Positions 43,306 through 52,456 of a stretch of 64,000 nucleotides of DNA are shown piece after piece. Both the position numbers and the translations under genes were made by a program. Numbering within the stretch: the stretch's first letter is position 1; each line of letters begins with the position of its first letter. The DNA is from Thioclava sp. SK-1. Its GTDB lineage: Bacteria; Pseudomonadota; Alphaproteobacteria; Rhodobacterales; Rhodobacteraceae. The stretch lies in assembly GCF_001705665.1 (NCBI RefSeq), contig NZ_MDHA01000044.1, forward strand, positions 1-64,000, read 5' to 3'. The notes below the pieces were generated by a model. That model saw nothing but the letters and a program-made list of their open reading frames with translations. It did no database searches and was not told the origin of the DNA.

Positions 43306-45087
43306 TCAGTGATTGTGCCGCGGCAATTTACGCGAGATACGCTGAAAATCATCCGCACCGCGAATGATTGCGCCCTCGTCCATCTGCGTCACCGTCTCAC
43401 GGTAAAGCTTTTGCCAGGGTGTCGCAGAGGGCGGCACCGCAGGCAGGGCCTCGCCCTTGCGCCGGGCAATCTCTGCGGGCTCGACCACCATGTTACAATG
43501 GCCTTTGTTCAGATCAATACGGATGCGGTCCCCTGTGCGCAGCCATGCCAAACCGCCCCCGGCCGCGCTTTCGGGTGAGGCGTTCAAAATTGAGGGGCTG
43601 TCCGCGGTTCCTGATTGCCGCCCATCCCCGATTGTTGGCAAAGAGGTGATCCCGCGGCGCAACAACCGATCGGGCGGTTGCATGTTCACCACCTCGGCAG
43701 AGCCGGGCCAGCCCAACGGACCTGCGCCGCGAATGACCAGGATTGAACGTTCGTCGATATCCAAGGCGGGGTCATTGATCCGGTTGTGATAATCTTCTGA
43801 GCCTTCAAACACATAGGCCGTGCCTTCGAAAACCCCCTCGGCCCCCGGATCGGACAGGTAGCGGGCACGGAATTCCTCTGAGATCACGCTGGTTTTCATG
43901 ATCGCGAAATCAAAAAGATTGCCCGACAGAACAAAGAACCCCGCGCGGTCCATCATCGGCGCGCCATAGGGAAAGATAACCTCCCGGTCCCGGCTTTCAC
44001 GTCCGTTCAGCGTATCGGCCACGCGTTGGCCGCTGACCGTGGCGCAGGTGCCGTCCAGCTTTCCGGCCTGTAGCAATTCCCACATGATCGCAGGAACGCC
44101 GCCCGCCCGGTGGAACCGTTCGCCCAAATATCTGCCCGCAGGCTGCACATTGGCCAAAAGCGGTATGTCATACCCATATGTCTGCCAATCCTCTGCCGTG
44201 ATATCGACCCCGGCATGTTTGGCCATGGCCACGATATGAGGCTGTGCATTGGTCGAGCCACCAATCGCTGCATTGACCCGGATCGCGTTTAAAAAGGCCG
44301 CGCGGGTCATGATATCGCAGGGTCGGATATCTTCTAACACCAGCTCCACCGCGCGTTTTCCCGTGCGATAGGCCATCTGTCCACGTTCGCGGTAGGCCGC
44401 CGGTATTGCTGCGCAACCGGGCAGCGACATGCCCAAAGCCTCGGCAATTGCATTCATCGTCGAGGCCGTGCCCATCGTATTGCAATGGCCGATTGACGGC
44501 GCGCTGTCCAATGCCGTTTCCAAGAATTCATCATGGGTGATTTCCCCAGCCGCATATTTGCGCCGTGACCGCCAGATCACCGTGCCAGAGCCGACAAGAT
44601 CGCCCTCATGCCAGCCGTCGAGCATCGGCCCGCCTGATAGAACAATGGCTGGAATGTCGACCGTCGCCGCAGCCATCAGCGACGACGGGGTGGTTTTGTC
44701 GCAGCCTGTGGTCAGCACAACACCGTCAAACGGATAGCCATACAGCAGCTCTACCAGCCCAAGATAGGTCAAATTGCGGTCCAGCGCCGCCGTGGGCCGC
44801 TTGCAATTTTCAAACAGCGTATGGGTTGGGAATTCAATCGGAATGCCGCCTGCATCGCGGATCCCATCACGCACGCGTTTGGCCAGATCAAGATGATGCC
44901 GGTTGCACGGATTCAGGTCACTGCCCGATTGCGCGATCCCTATGATCGGCCTGCCAGAGCGCAGTTCTTCCGGTGTGGTGCCGTAATTCATAAATCGCTC
45001 AAGATACAGCGCGGTCATATCGGCATGATCGGGATTATCGAACCAATCTTGGGACCGCAAGCGGGGTTTGGGCGCGGTATCGGTCAT
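43306..45087 (-). CDS. xylD: IlvD/Edd-family aldonate dehydratase (XylD-like xylonate dehydratase)
   Basis: 593-residue Fe-S dehydratase. Cluster ligands are Cys61 (NPCNRHH), Cys129 (TTGCDKTTP) and Cys202 (GHCNTMG), within one residue of those of Caulobacter XylD as I remember it. The N-terminal RSQDWFDNPDHADMTALYLERFMNYG, the central GGSTNAQPHIVAMAKHAGV and the C-terminal LPRHNH also resemble that enzyme closely. It should dehydrate D-xylonate or another pentonate to the 2-keto-3-deoxy acid. Stop and start touch the upstream dehydrogenase gene (TAA-ATG, 0 nt), so the operon order is DenD-like, HIBADH-like, dehydratase. Substrate set by similarity; pentonate stereochemistry not proven. Confidence 0.85.
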   Translation of the reverse strand: MTDTAPKPRLRSQDWFDNPDHADMTALYLERFMNYGTTPEELRSGRPIIGIAQSGSDLNPCNRHHLDLAKRVRDGIRDAGGIPIEFPTHTLFENCKRPTAALDRNLTYLGLVELLYGYPFDGVVLTTGCDKTTPSSLMAAATVDIPAIVLSGGPMLDGWHEGDLVGSGTVIWRSRRKYAAGEITHDEFLETALDSAPSIGHCNTMGTASTMNAIAEALGMSLPGCAAIPAAYRERGQMAYRTGKRAVELVLEDIRPCDIMTRAAFLNAIRVNAAIGGSTNAQPHIVAMAKHAGVDITAEDWQTYGYDIPLLANVQPAGRYLGERFHRAGGVPAIMWELLQAGKLDGTCATVSGQRVADTLNGRESRDREVIFPYGAPMMDRAGFFVLSGNLFDFAIMKTSVISEEFRARYLSDPGAEGVFEGTAYVFEGSEDYHNRINDPALDIDERSILVIRGAGPLGWPGSAEVVNMQPPDRLLRRGITSLPTIGDGRQSGTADSPSILNASPESAAGGGLAWLRTGDRIRIDLNKGHCNMVVEPAEIARRKGEALPAVPPSATPWQKLYRETVTQMDEGAIIRGADDFQRISRKLPRHNH

Positions 45088-45981
45088 TTATCTGTCCTGT
45101 GGGTTCGCGCGCGGTGCGGCGTTTAAGGTTTCGATATACAGCAACAGGCCGCTATGGTCGGCCTCGGCATGGCCCTGCGCCACAAAATCGGCGTATTCAT
45201 CGCGGATTTGTTGCGACAGTGGCAGGGTCAGCCCCTTACCCTGCGCCATACCCATCACCGCATCCAGATCTTTGAGTTGCAGGCGTGAGGGACCGCCGGG
45301 TGTGAAATCGCGCGCCACCATCCTGGCGCCATGCAGGTCCAATATCCGGCTTTCGGCAAATCCACCGCGGATCGCATCGCGAAATTTCGCCCGATCCGCG
45401 CCGCCTGCCTGGACCAGCACCATCGCCTCGGCCAAGGCCCCGATGGTGATGGCAACGATCTGCTGATTGGCCAATTTGCAAATCTGGCCGGCACCCGCAG
45501 GGCCAACATGGGTCAACCGCCCCAACGCCGCCATGACAGGGGCAATATCTGAAATCGTCTGTGCGCCGCCCCCTGCCATCAGTGACAACGTGCCGTCGGT
45601 TGCACCGGCTACACCCCCTGAAACCGGGCAGTCACAATAAGCAATTTCCAACGCCGCCAATCGGGCATCGTGATCGCGCGCAATATCGGGCGCAATAGAA
45701 GAGCAATCGATCAAAACCGCGCCCTGCCCCATTGCCTGAGCCGTGTTTTGGGTGAAGATCACATCCTCTACTGCCGTGCCGTCTGACAACATCGTAAAAA
45801 TATATTGCGCACCATGCACGGCCTGTGCCGGCGTTTGGGCCAGATGTGCCCCATCAGGCAGCAATGCCCGCGCCTTGGCCTCGTCGCGGTTCCAGACCTT
45901 AACATCATGGGACGCAGCCAACAGGCGACGCACCATTGGCGCGCCCATCAGGCCGGTTCCTAAAAAGGCGATCTGGCTCAT
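45088..45981 (-). CDS. 3-hydroxyisobutyrate dehydrogenase-family NAD(P)-dependent enzyme
   Basis: 297-residue beta-hydroxyacid dehydrogenase. NAD-binding FLGTGLMGAPMVRRLL, substrate-binding DCPVSGGVAGATDGTLSLM, catalytic Lys in GAGQICKLANQQIVAIT. Relatives are tartronate-semialdehyde reductase GarR, L-threonate dehydrogenase LtnD and HIBADH. It lies between the DenD-like and XylD-like genes (4-nt and 0-nt junctions). It probably handles a C4-C5 hydroxyacid or aldehyde of the pentonate pathway. Substrate not determined. Confidence 0.8.
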   Translation of the reverse strand: MSQIAFLGTGLMGAPMVRRLLAASHDVKVWNRDEAKARALLPDGAHLAQTPAQAVHGAQYIFTMLSDGTAVEDVIFTQNTAQAMGQGAVLIDCSSIAPDIARDHDARLAALEIAYCDCPVSGGVAGATDGTLSLMAGGGAQTISDIAPVMAALGRLTHVGPAGAGQICKLANQQIVAITIGALAEAMVLVQAGGADRAKFRDAIRGGFAESRILDLHGARMVARDFTPGGPSRLQLKDLDAVMGMAQGKGLTLPLSQQIRDEYADFVAQGHAEADHSGLLLYIETLNAAPRANPQDR

Positions 45982-46961
45982 TTGACACCTTCCAACTCAT
46001 CCTCAATGTGGGCTTGAATGATGTGTTCAAAATTCGTCTCGGCACGAAACCCAAGCGATAACGCCCGTTTGGCCTCAAACCCTGGGGCCCAGCCTTTACA
46101 CATCGCGGTGATCGCGGCGTCAGGTTCGCGGCGGATCAGCTGCACTGCAGCGTCACCGGCGATCCGGCGCAGCGCCTCAATTTGCTCTGCCACGGTGGCA
46201 GATACACCGGGCATGGACAGGTTGCGGCGCGGCCCGATCGCGCCCGTGTCCATGCTGGCCGCGTGGCGCATGAACCCAACCGCCGACCGGGGCGAGGCAT
46301 GCCAATGGCGGATCGTGTCTGGCACCGGCAGCACCGCTTCCTGCCCCACCAGAGGTTCACGCAAAATTCCCGAGAAAAAGCCAGAGGCTGCCTTATTGGG
46401 CTTGCCCGGACGAATACACACGGTCGGTAGCCGGATCCCAACCCCATCAAAAATTCCGCGTCGTGTGTAATCGGCCAGCAACAGCTCACAAATCGCCTTT
46501 TGTGTGCCATAGCTGGTAAGTGGCGTCGTGTGAAACTCATCAGGAATAGGATAGGGCAAGGGCGCCCCCACCACGGCGATAGAAGAGGCAAATACCACGC
46601 GCGGCGTATATCCATTGCGATCATGTTCGTGGCGGATCGCATCAAACAAGGCGCGCGTGCCATCCAGATTGACGCGGTAGCCCTTGTCGAAATCGGCCTC
46701 TGCCTCGCCCGAGACAATCGCTGCCAGATGGAAAATCACCTCTGGGCGCTGCGCGATCAATGTCGCAGCTATTGTAGGGTCGGACAGATCCGCCTTTTGG
46801 CAACGAAGTGTGATCTGTGATGTGTCGGGCCGATCGGGGGGAATGACATCCACCAGATCCAGCGTTGTGATCTGCGCGCTGCCCAACTGCGGATTCTTCA
46901 GCAGATCTTGTGTCAGCTTGCGCCCCACCATTCCGGCGGCACCGATGATTAAACTGTGCAT
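45978..46961 (-). CDS. NAD-dependent epimerase/dehydratase family, DenD-like
   Basis: 327-residue extended SDR. Dinucleotide site IIGAAGMVGRKL, NAD-ribose Asp in TLDLVD, Ser in VFASSIAVVG, and catalytic YGTQK. The YGTQKAICELLLADYTRRG segment resembles D-erythronate dehydrogenase DenD. It is the first gene of a minus-strand operon divergent from the FAD oxidase gene, with a GntR operator in between. It may oxidise a C4/C5 sugar acid, but the link is inferred. Confidence 0.78.
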   Translation of the reverse strand: MHSLIIGAAGMVGRKLTQDLLKNPQLGSAQITTLDLVDVIPPDRPDTSQITLRCQKADLSDPTIAATLIAQRPEVIFHLAAIVSGEAEADFDKGYRVNLDGTRALFDAIRHEHDRNGYTPRVVFASSIAVVGAPLPYPIPDEFHTTPLTSYGTQKAICELLLADYTRRGIFDGVGIRLPTVCIRPGKPNKAASGFFSGILREPLVGQEAVLPVPDTIRHWHASPRSAVGFMRHAASMDTGAIGPRRNLSMPGVSATVAEQIEALRRIAGDAAVQLIRREPDAAITAMCKGWAPGFEAKRALSLGFRAETNFEHIIQAHIEDELEGVK

Positions 46962-47012
46962 TTTGTCCTCCGCGACGTTTCGGACTGACCTCCCCGCCAG
47001 TCTGGTATTGTA

Positions 47013-47029
47013 ATGTTGTCTGACAACAT
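47013..47029 (+). promoter_or_regulatory. GntR operator candidate, DenD-like / FAD oxidase spacer
   Basis: ATGTTGTCTGACAACAT, a perfect palindrome with 8-bp arms around a central T. Its core TTGTCTGACAA fits TNGTNNNACNA, the consensus known for the FadR subfamily of GntR regulators, encoded nearby at 48554. It lies between the divergent starts at 46961 and 47094, so it can control both transcripts. Confidence 0.7.
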
Positions 47030-47093
47030 GATAGGAAACGCAAGAGAGGATTTACCCGATCTGGGCGGGTAAGCGTTCGCAGGAGGAAAACAG

Positions 47094-48518
47094 ATGGACG
47101 CCGTTAAGGACCGCCACACAGGCACAGATGCTGCACGCGCGCTGCAAGATCGGTTGGGTGCAGATGTAGTGATGACCGGGGATGGTATCGCCCCCTATTG
47201 CCGCGATTGGCATGGCGACATGCAGTCTGATGCGATTGCGGTTTTGCGCCCGCGCACCACCGCCCAAGTGCAAGACTGCGTGCGTGCTGCAGCGCAGTTG
47301 AGCCTGCAGATCGTGCCGCAGGGCGGAAATACCGGGCTGGTTTTGGGGGCAATGCCAGATCACCCTGACCAGCAGGTTGTGATGTCACTGGAGCGAATGA
47401 CCGCTATTCGCCGGCTGGATCCAGAGGATTTTTCGGCTGTGGTCGAAGCCGGGATTGTGCTGGAAAGCTTTAAGGAAAGTGTTGCTCAGGCCGGGTTATA
47501 TTTCCCGCTGACACTGGGCGCGCAGGGCAGCTGCCGATTGGGTGGGAATGTCGCCACAAATGCGGGTGGGGTGAATGTTCTACGCTATGGGATGACACGA
47601 GATCTGTTGTTAGGCGTAGAGGTTGTGCTGCCCGATGGCAGCCTGTTCGACGGGCTTACACGGCTGCGCAAAGACAATAGAGGCATTGATCTTAAACACC
47701 TTTTCATTGGATCTGAAGGAACCTTAGGCATTATAACAGCCGTATCGGTCAAATTGACGCCTGCACCCGAACAGGTGGCCACCGCGCTGCTTGCGCTTGG
47801 CTCGCTTGACGATGCGATCACATTATATCGCCACGCCCGACGACAATGCTGTGACCTGATGTCGGCGTTTGAATTCCTGCCACCACTGGCCTTTACGCTG
47901 GCAAAAGAGGGGCTGCCCGATCTGGTGCTGCCGATGCAAGCCGCGCATCCCGCCTATGTGTTGATGGAGCTGTCAGGCTCTGGCCTGGTGAACATTGACG
48001 ACCTGATGGCGCAATTCATTGAATATGCGTTTGACGCAGAACTGGTCAAAGACGGGGTGGTGGCACAGTCCCAGACACAAGCACGCAATCTATGGCTGAT
48101 CCGCGAAGGGATGAACGAAGGTCAGGCGAAACGCGGCAAACATCTGCGCACCGATATATCTGTGCCGCTGTCATCAGTGGCCACATTCGTCATCGAAGCA
48201 GAAGCCGCGATCCTGGCTGAAATGCCCGGTGTTATCTGCGTGTCCTATGGCCATGTAGGCGATGGAAATGTGCATCTGAATATGTTGCCAGACAACAGCA
48301 GCGATATAGATGCGCAGATTTACCGCGCCAAACAGATCGTCAATCAGGTTCTGGACCGTTATAACGGCTCCATCAGCGCGGAACATGGGATCGGTCGTTT
48401 AAAGAAACACGATTTTGATCAGAGACTTACTGATGTTCACCGCAGATTGCTGGGCGCGGTTAAAACGGCTATCGATCCAGCTGTAACGATGAATGGGGGC
48501 TGTCAGATCGATCTTTAG
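47094..48518 (+). CDS. FAD-linked 2-hydroxyacid dehydrogenase (D-2-hydroxyglutarate dehydrogenase/GlcD family)
   Basis: 474-residue VAO-family flavoenzyme. FAD-binding region includes IVPQGGNTGLVLGAMPD and LGGNVATNAGGVNVLRYG. C-terminal metal site HVGDGNVHLN and the terminal SAEHGIGRLK are typical of D-2-hydroxyglutarate/D-lactate dehydrogenases. Excellent Shine-Dalgarno AGGAGG before the ATG. Oxidises a D-2-hydroxy acid to the 2-oxo acid, passing electrons to ETF or quinone. In this locus glycolate from a Dahms-type cleavage or D-2-hydroxyglutarate are candidates. First gene of the plus-strand unit, divergent from the dehydratase operon. Confidence 0.85.
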   Translation: MDAVKDRHTGTDAARALQDRLGADVVMTGDGIAPYCRDWHGDMQSDAIAVLRPRTTAQVQDCVRAAAQLSLQIVPQGGNTGLVLGAMPDHPDQQVVMSLERMTAIRRLDPEDFSAVVEAGIVLESFKESVAQAGLYFPLTLGAQGSCRLGGNVATNAGGVNVLRYGMTRDLLLGVEVVLPDGSLFDGLTRLRKDNRGIDLKHLFIGSEGTLGIITAVSVKLTPAPEQVATALLALGSLDDAITLYRHARRQCCDLMSAFEFLPPLAFTLAKEGLPDLVLPMQAAHPAYVLMELSGSGLVNIDDLMAQFIEYAFDAELVKDGVVAQSQTQARNLWLIREGMNEGQAKRGKHLRTDISVPLSSVATFVIEAEAAILAEMPGVICVSYGHVGDGNVHLNMLPDNSSDIDAQIYRAKQIVNQVLDRYNGSISAEHGIGRLKKHDFDQRLTDVHRRLLGAVKTAIDPAVTMNGGCQIDL

Positions 48519-48553
48519 CCTATGCGATCTGATGTCTGGTAAAAGGAAGACAT

Positions 48554-49270
48554 ATGGACAGCGGCTTAGAACAGATCAAACGCGTTGCGCATCTGCCGAC
48601 CCGGATTGCCTCGGAATTTGCCAAGCGTATCTATGAGGGCAGCTTGCAGCCCGGGGATAAGCTGCCGACTGAACATATGATGGCCAAGACATTTGGCGTC
48701 AGCCGGACGGTGGTACGGGAAGCGATTGCGCAACTGCGCAGCGAAGGCCTGGTCGAAAGCCGTCAAGGCGTTGGCGCCTTTGTCCTGGAACGCCCGGCGC
48801 GACAAATCTATCTTGATGATGCTAAGGCAATGGACCGGCACGATTTTCGCTCGCTTTATCAATTGCGTATCCCACTTGAGATGGAGGCTGCCGCCCTTGC
48901 TGCCGTGCATCACACCACTGCACAGATGGACGCGCTAAGCGCGGCACTTTCCCGGATCACCGATACAGAGAACTGGGGCGGCTCTGGCGTGGAGGCCGAT
49001 CTGGATTTTCACCGCATTATCGCAGAAGCTACCGGAAATATATATTTCGGCCAGTTTATCGGCGCGATTTCAGATCGAATCAGCCATGTGATTGTGATCG
49101 CCAGGACCGAAGGGCAATTAGAGGATGTGATTGCCCACACGATTGAAGAACACACGGCCATTCGCGACGCGATCCGCACCAAAGATCCGGTGGTCGCACG
49201 CGCGGCAATGCGCCGACACTTGATCGGATCAGCGCAGCGTGTTGGACTAAGTATCGAATTTTATTCATAA
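48554..49270 (+). CDS. GntR-family transcriptional regulator (FadR subfamily, FCD domain)
   Basis: 238 residues. The winged HTH PGDKLPTEHMMAKTFGVSRTVVREAIAQLRSEGLVESRQGVGAFVLE is followed by an FCD effector domain with the metal-binding Asp/His pattern (DLDFHRII, EEHTAIRDAI, MRRHLIGS). AGGAAG before the ATG. Probably the local repressor of the pentonate locus, since palindromes matching its subfamily operator lie upstream of both flanking transcripts. Confidence 0.88.
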   Translation: MDSGLEQIKRVAHLPTRIASEFAKRIYEGSLQPGDKLPTEHMMAKTFGVSRTVVREAIAQLRSEGLVESRQGVGAFVLERPARQIYLDDAKAMDRHDFRSLYQLRIPLEMEAAALAAVHHTTAQMDALSAALSRITDTENWGGSGVEADLDFHRIIAEATGNIYFGQFIGAISDRISHVIVIARTEGQLEDVIAHTIEEHTAIRDAIRTKDPVVARAAMRRHLIGSAQRVGLSIEFYS

Positions 49271-49341
49271 AAAAAACGGTCCAATTTTTATCCTTCCCCT
49301 GCCTAGTTTTGGCTTGCGCTGCTGGCATCCCTGCTGTTGTA

Positions 49342-49358
49342 TTGTTGTCAGACATCAT
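49342..49358 (+). promoter_or_regulatory. GntR operator candidate upstream of the FAH-TRAP operon
   Basis: TTGTTGTCAGACATCAT, a close match to the palindrome at 47013 (TGTTGTC-N-GACA core retained). The core TTGTCAGACAT agrees with the FadR-subfamily consensus except at the last position. It lies between the gntR stop and the FAH start, upstream of a ribosome-binding site. Confidence 0.6.
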
Positions 49359-49408
49359 ATGTCTGGCGGAGCGAGTGGAGGCGCTGCGCGAATGTAAGGG
49401 AGGATGTT

Positions 49409-50575
49409 TTGGCTTCAGCGCATATGTTGAGGGCGGGCCAGGTGCTGCCGGATGATCATCATCGGGCCGTGCTGGTAGGGCGCGTCTGGGTAACCGCGCA
49501 GGGCGGTCCCTGTATTGTTACCGTTCGCGGTGAAAACCTGTATGATTTGACAGGCATCGCTGCGACCATGACCCATCTGTTAGAGCGTGCGGACATGGAT
49601 CAGATCGTGCGACGGTCGGACCTGCCCTGTCTGGGCTCGCTAGACGGTTTTTTGAATGGGTCTGCGGGACGGCTTTTGGCCCCCATTGACCTACAGGCGA
49701 TCAAAGCCGCCGGTGTGACATTCGCCGCAAGCATGTTAGAACGTGTGATCGAAGAACAGGCCCGCGGCGATGCCGCGCGCGCCAATGATATACGCGCAAA
49801 ACTGGCCCCGGTGATCGGGGAGAATTTGCGCGATATCAAAGCCGGATCGGATAAGGCCGCACAGGTGAAGGCGCTGTTGCAAGACATGGGCCTGTGGTCG
49901 CAATATCTGGAGGTCGGCATCGGCCCCGATGCCGAGATTTTCACCAAATCACAGCCCATGTCTGCAGTCGGGTGCGGCGATCAGGTCGGCATTCATCCTA
50001 TGTCGCAGTGGAACAACCCAGAGCCAGAGGTTGTATTGATCACCAATGGCGCCGGGCAGATTGTAGGCGCAACGCTGGGCAATGATGTCAACCTGCGCGA
50101 TGTTGAGGGGCGTTCGGCACTGCTGCTGGGCAAGGCCAAGGACAATAACGCCTCTTGTGCGCTGGGACCGTTTATCCGGCTGTTTGATGATCATTTCACA
50201 TTGGACAGTATTGATGACGTTGTCGTCTCGTTGCATGTCGAGGGCAAAGACGGGTTCACCATGTCCGGGAACAGTCCGATGCGGGCAATCTCGCGCCGGC
50301 CTGCCGATCTGGTCGGTCAAATGCATAATCGCAGCCATCAATATCCAGATGGTGCGGTACTGTTCCTGGGCACGATGTTCGCCCCCACCAAAGACCGTCA
50401 CCACCCTGGCCAAGGGTTCACACATGATGTCGGAGATCGGGTTGAAATCTCATCGCCCGCGCTGGGGCGGCTGGTGAATTGGGTTGCGAAATCCGATACT
50501 TGCCCACAATGGGACTTTGGCATCACCGCCCTGTTTCGCAACCTGCTGACCCGCGGGCTGGGAGAAAGGTTGTGA
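49409..50575 (+). CDS. xylX: Fumarylacetoacetate hydrolase-family 2-keto-3-deoxypentonate dehydratase (XylX-like)
   Basis: About 388 residues. The start is taken as TTG at 49409 because GGGAGG sits exactly 5 nt upstream; an ATG at 49424 is the alternative. FAH-domain features are LLAPIDLQAIKAAGVTFAASMLERVIEEQARGD, IGPDAEIFTK, and the metal ligands in WNNPEPEVVL with GNDVNLRDVEGRSALLLGKAKDNNAS. It matches the Caulobacter XylX-type enzyme closely, as remembered, over LWSQYLEVGIGPDAEIFTK and the C-terminal QYPDGAVLFLGTMFAP. It would dehydrate 2-keto-3-deoxypentonate to alpha-ketoglutarate semialdehyde. First gene of the FAH-dctQMP-aldolase operon. Confidence 0.82.
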   Translation: MASAHMLRAGQVLPDDHHRAVLVGRVWVTAQGGPCIVTVRGENLYDLTGIAATMTHLLERADMDQIVRRSDLPCLGSLDGFLNGSAGRLLAPIDLQAIKAAGVTFAASMLERVIEEQARGDAARANDIRAKLAPVIGENLRDIKAGSDKAAQVKALLQDMGLWSQYLEVGIGPDAEIFTKSQPMSAVGCGDQVGIHPMSQWNNPEPEVVLITNGAGQIVGATLGNDVNLRDVEGRSALLLGKAKDNNASCALGPFIRLFDDHFTLDSIDDVVVSLHVEGKDGFTMSGNSPMRAISRRPADLVGQMHNRSHQYPDGAVLFLGTMFAPTKDRHHPGQGFTHDVGDRVEISSPALGRLVNWVAKSDTCPQWDFGITALFRNLLTRGLGERL

Positions 50576-50577
50576 TC

Positions 50578-51129
50578 ATGGCGCGCATCTTCGATCTGTT
50601 TTACCGCTTTTTGGACCTTGTGCTGATCGTGTTGCTGGCCGGCATGGCCGTGATGGTCTTTTTAAACGTCGTGCTACGCTACGGGTTGAATTCAGGCATT
50701 CCGGTATCGGAAGAGCTGTCGCGTTTTTTCTTTGTCTGGCTAACCTTTATCGGGGCGGTCGTTGCCCATCGTCATCACATGCATATGGGGATGGAGACAT
50801 TCGTAGCGGCCTTGGGGCGCCGGGGCCGAATGGTGATGATGGGCTTGTCAGAGGTGATCATTCTGGGCTGTTCCTGGGTGCTGTTTCTGGGCACATGGAA
50901 GCAGCTTCCGATCAATATTACGATGAACGCGCCGGTGTCCGGGATCTCAATGGCATGGGTCTATGGCACGGGGATGTTTACCGCCGGGATGATCGCTGCG
51001 ATCTCTGCTACACGTTTGGCGCGGCTGTTATCAGGGCGCATGACTGAGGCCGAAATCGCGGCCTTCGCAGGCGAACGCCACCTGATTGATGAACCTCTGA
51101 CCCCAGACCCGCGCGGAGGTGCCAAATGA
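50578..51129 (+). CDS. dctQ: TRAP transporter small permease DctQ (second TRAP system)
   Basis: 183 residues from the ATG at 50578, two nt after the FAH stop, with a GAGAAAGG ribosome-binding site inside the FAH gene. Four hydrophobic segments; the conserved VSEELSRFFFVWLTFIGAVVAHRHHMHMGM includes the DctQ signature with its His-rich loop. Translationally coupled to dctM (ATGA overlap at 51126). Confidence 0.87.
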   Translation: MARIFDLFYRFLDLVLIVLLAGMAVMVFLNVVLRYGLNSGIPVSEELSRFFFVWLTFIGAVVAHRHHMHMGMETFVAALGRRGRMVMMGLSEVIILGCSWVLFLGTWKQLPINITMNAPVSGISMAWVYGTGMFTAGMIAAISATRLARLLSGRMTEAEIAAFAGERHLIDEPLTPDPRGGAK

Positions 51130-52403
51130 CACTTGTTGTCTTTATTGCATCGCTGATCGGCTCTATGTTGACCGGTGTGCCGGTGGCCTTTGCGCTGATC
51201 GTCTGCGGTGTCGCCTTGATGACCTATATGGATATGTTCAACACCCAGATCATCGCACAGAATATGATGATCGGTGCGGATACATTTACCTTGCTGGCGA
51301 TCCCGTTTTTCATTCTGGCCGGAGAGCTGATGAACGCCGGTGGCCTGTCCAAGCGGATCATTGATTTCTCTATTGCCTGCGTGGGCCATATCCGCGGCGG
51401 GCTGGGCATTGTGGCGATTTTCGCGGCGATAATCCTGGCCAGTATCTCTGGCTCTGCTGCAGCCGATAGCGCGGCGCTGGCGGCGATCTTGCTGCCGATG
51501 ATGGCCCGGGCGGGGTATAATTTGCCACGCTCTGCAGGGTTGATTGCCGCGGGTGGTGTCATTGCGCCTATCATCCCGCCGTCGATGGCCTTTATCATTT
51601 TCGGTGTGGCCGGAAATATCTCTATCTCAAAGCTGTTTATGGCCGGGATCGTGCCGGGCGTTCTGATGGGGCTGGTGCTGATTGTTACCTGGATCATTGT
51701 CGCACGAAATGACGAAGTGGCAACATTGCCCAAGACCAGCTGGTCCGAACGCGGTCGCACAGGGGGGCGCGCGCTTTGGGCGCTTGGCATGCCGGTGATT
51801 ATATTGGGGGGGATTAAATTCGGCGTCGTCACACCGACTGAAGCCGCCGTAATTGCCGCGTTTTATGCACTATTCGTTGGCACCTGCGTGTATCGGGAAC
51901 TGAAGCTGACCGACCTGCCCAAGGTGATCTTGAACGCGGGCCGTACCACGGCGGCGATCATGTTTTTGGTCTGTGCTGCGCTTGTGTCAGCATGGCTGAT
52001 CACAGCGGCCAATATTCCGGCTGAAATCTCGGCCTATATCAAACCACTGATTGACCGGCCGATCTTGCTGATGTTGGCGATCATGGCGCTGATCCTTGTT
52101 GTGGGCACCGCGCTGGATCTGACACCCACGATTTTGATCCTGACGCCGGTTCTGCTGCCAATCATCAAAGAGGCAGGCATCGACCCGGTCTATTTCGGGG
52201 TGATGTTTATCATGAATTGCTGCATCGGCCTGCTAACGCCGCCGGTTGGTGTGGTGCTGAATGTGGTCAGCGGGGTCGGACGATTGCCCCTTGGCCGCGT
52301 GATCGCAGGCGTTTGGCCGTTTTTGCTGGCGCAGATCCTCGTCGTTTTGACGCTGGTTGTGTTCCCACAGATCGTTCTTGTGCCTGCAAGCTGGTTCTAC
52401 TGA
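51126..52403 (+). CDS. dctM: TRAP transporter large permease DctM (second TRAP system)
   Basis: 425 residues, about 12 membrane segments. Motifs include VGHIRGGLGIVAIFAAIILASISGSAAADSAAL, GGVIAPIIPPSMAFIIFG and the C-terminal NCCIGLLTPPVGVVLNVV. Forms the ion-driven translocation channel with DctQ. Gene order QMP, unlike the PQM order of the first TRAP system. Confidence 0.9.
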   Translation: MTLVVFIASLIGSMLTGVPVAFALIVCGVALMTYMDMFNTQIIAQNMMIGADTFTLLAIPFFILAGELMNAGGLSKRIIDFSIACVGHIRGGLGIVAIFAAIILASISGSAAADSAALAAILLPMMARAGYNLPRSAGLIAAGGVIAPIIPPSMAFIIFGVAGNISISKLFMAGIVPGVLMGLVLIVTWIIVARNDEVATLPKTSWSERGRTGGRALWALGMPVIILGGIKFGVVTPTEAAVIAAFYALFVGTCVYRELKLTDLPKVILNAGRTTAAIMFLVCAALVSAWLITAANIPAEISAYIKPLIDRPILLMLAIMALILVVGTALDLTPTILILTPVLLPIIKEAGIDPVYFGVMFIMNCCIGLLTPPVGVVLNVVSGVGRLPLGRVIAGVWPFLLAQILVVLTLVVFPQIVLVPASWFY

Positions 52404-52456
52404 GCCGAACCGGTCGCTCACGACCAAATATTTTTCACTTGATTAGGGAGGATCAC

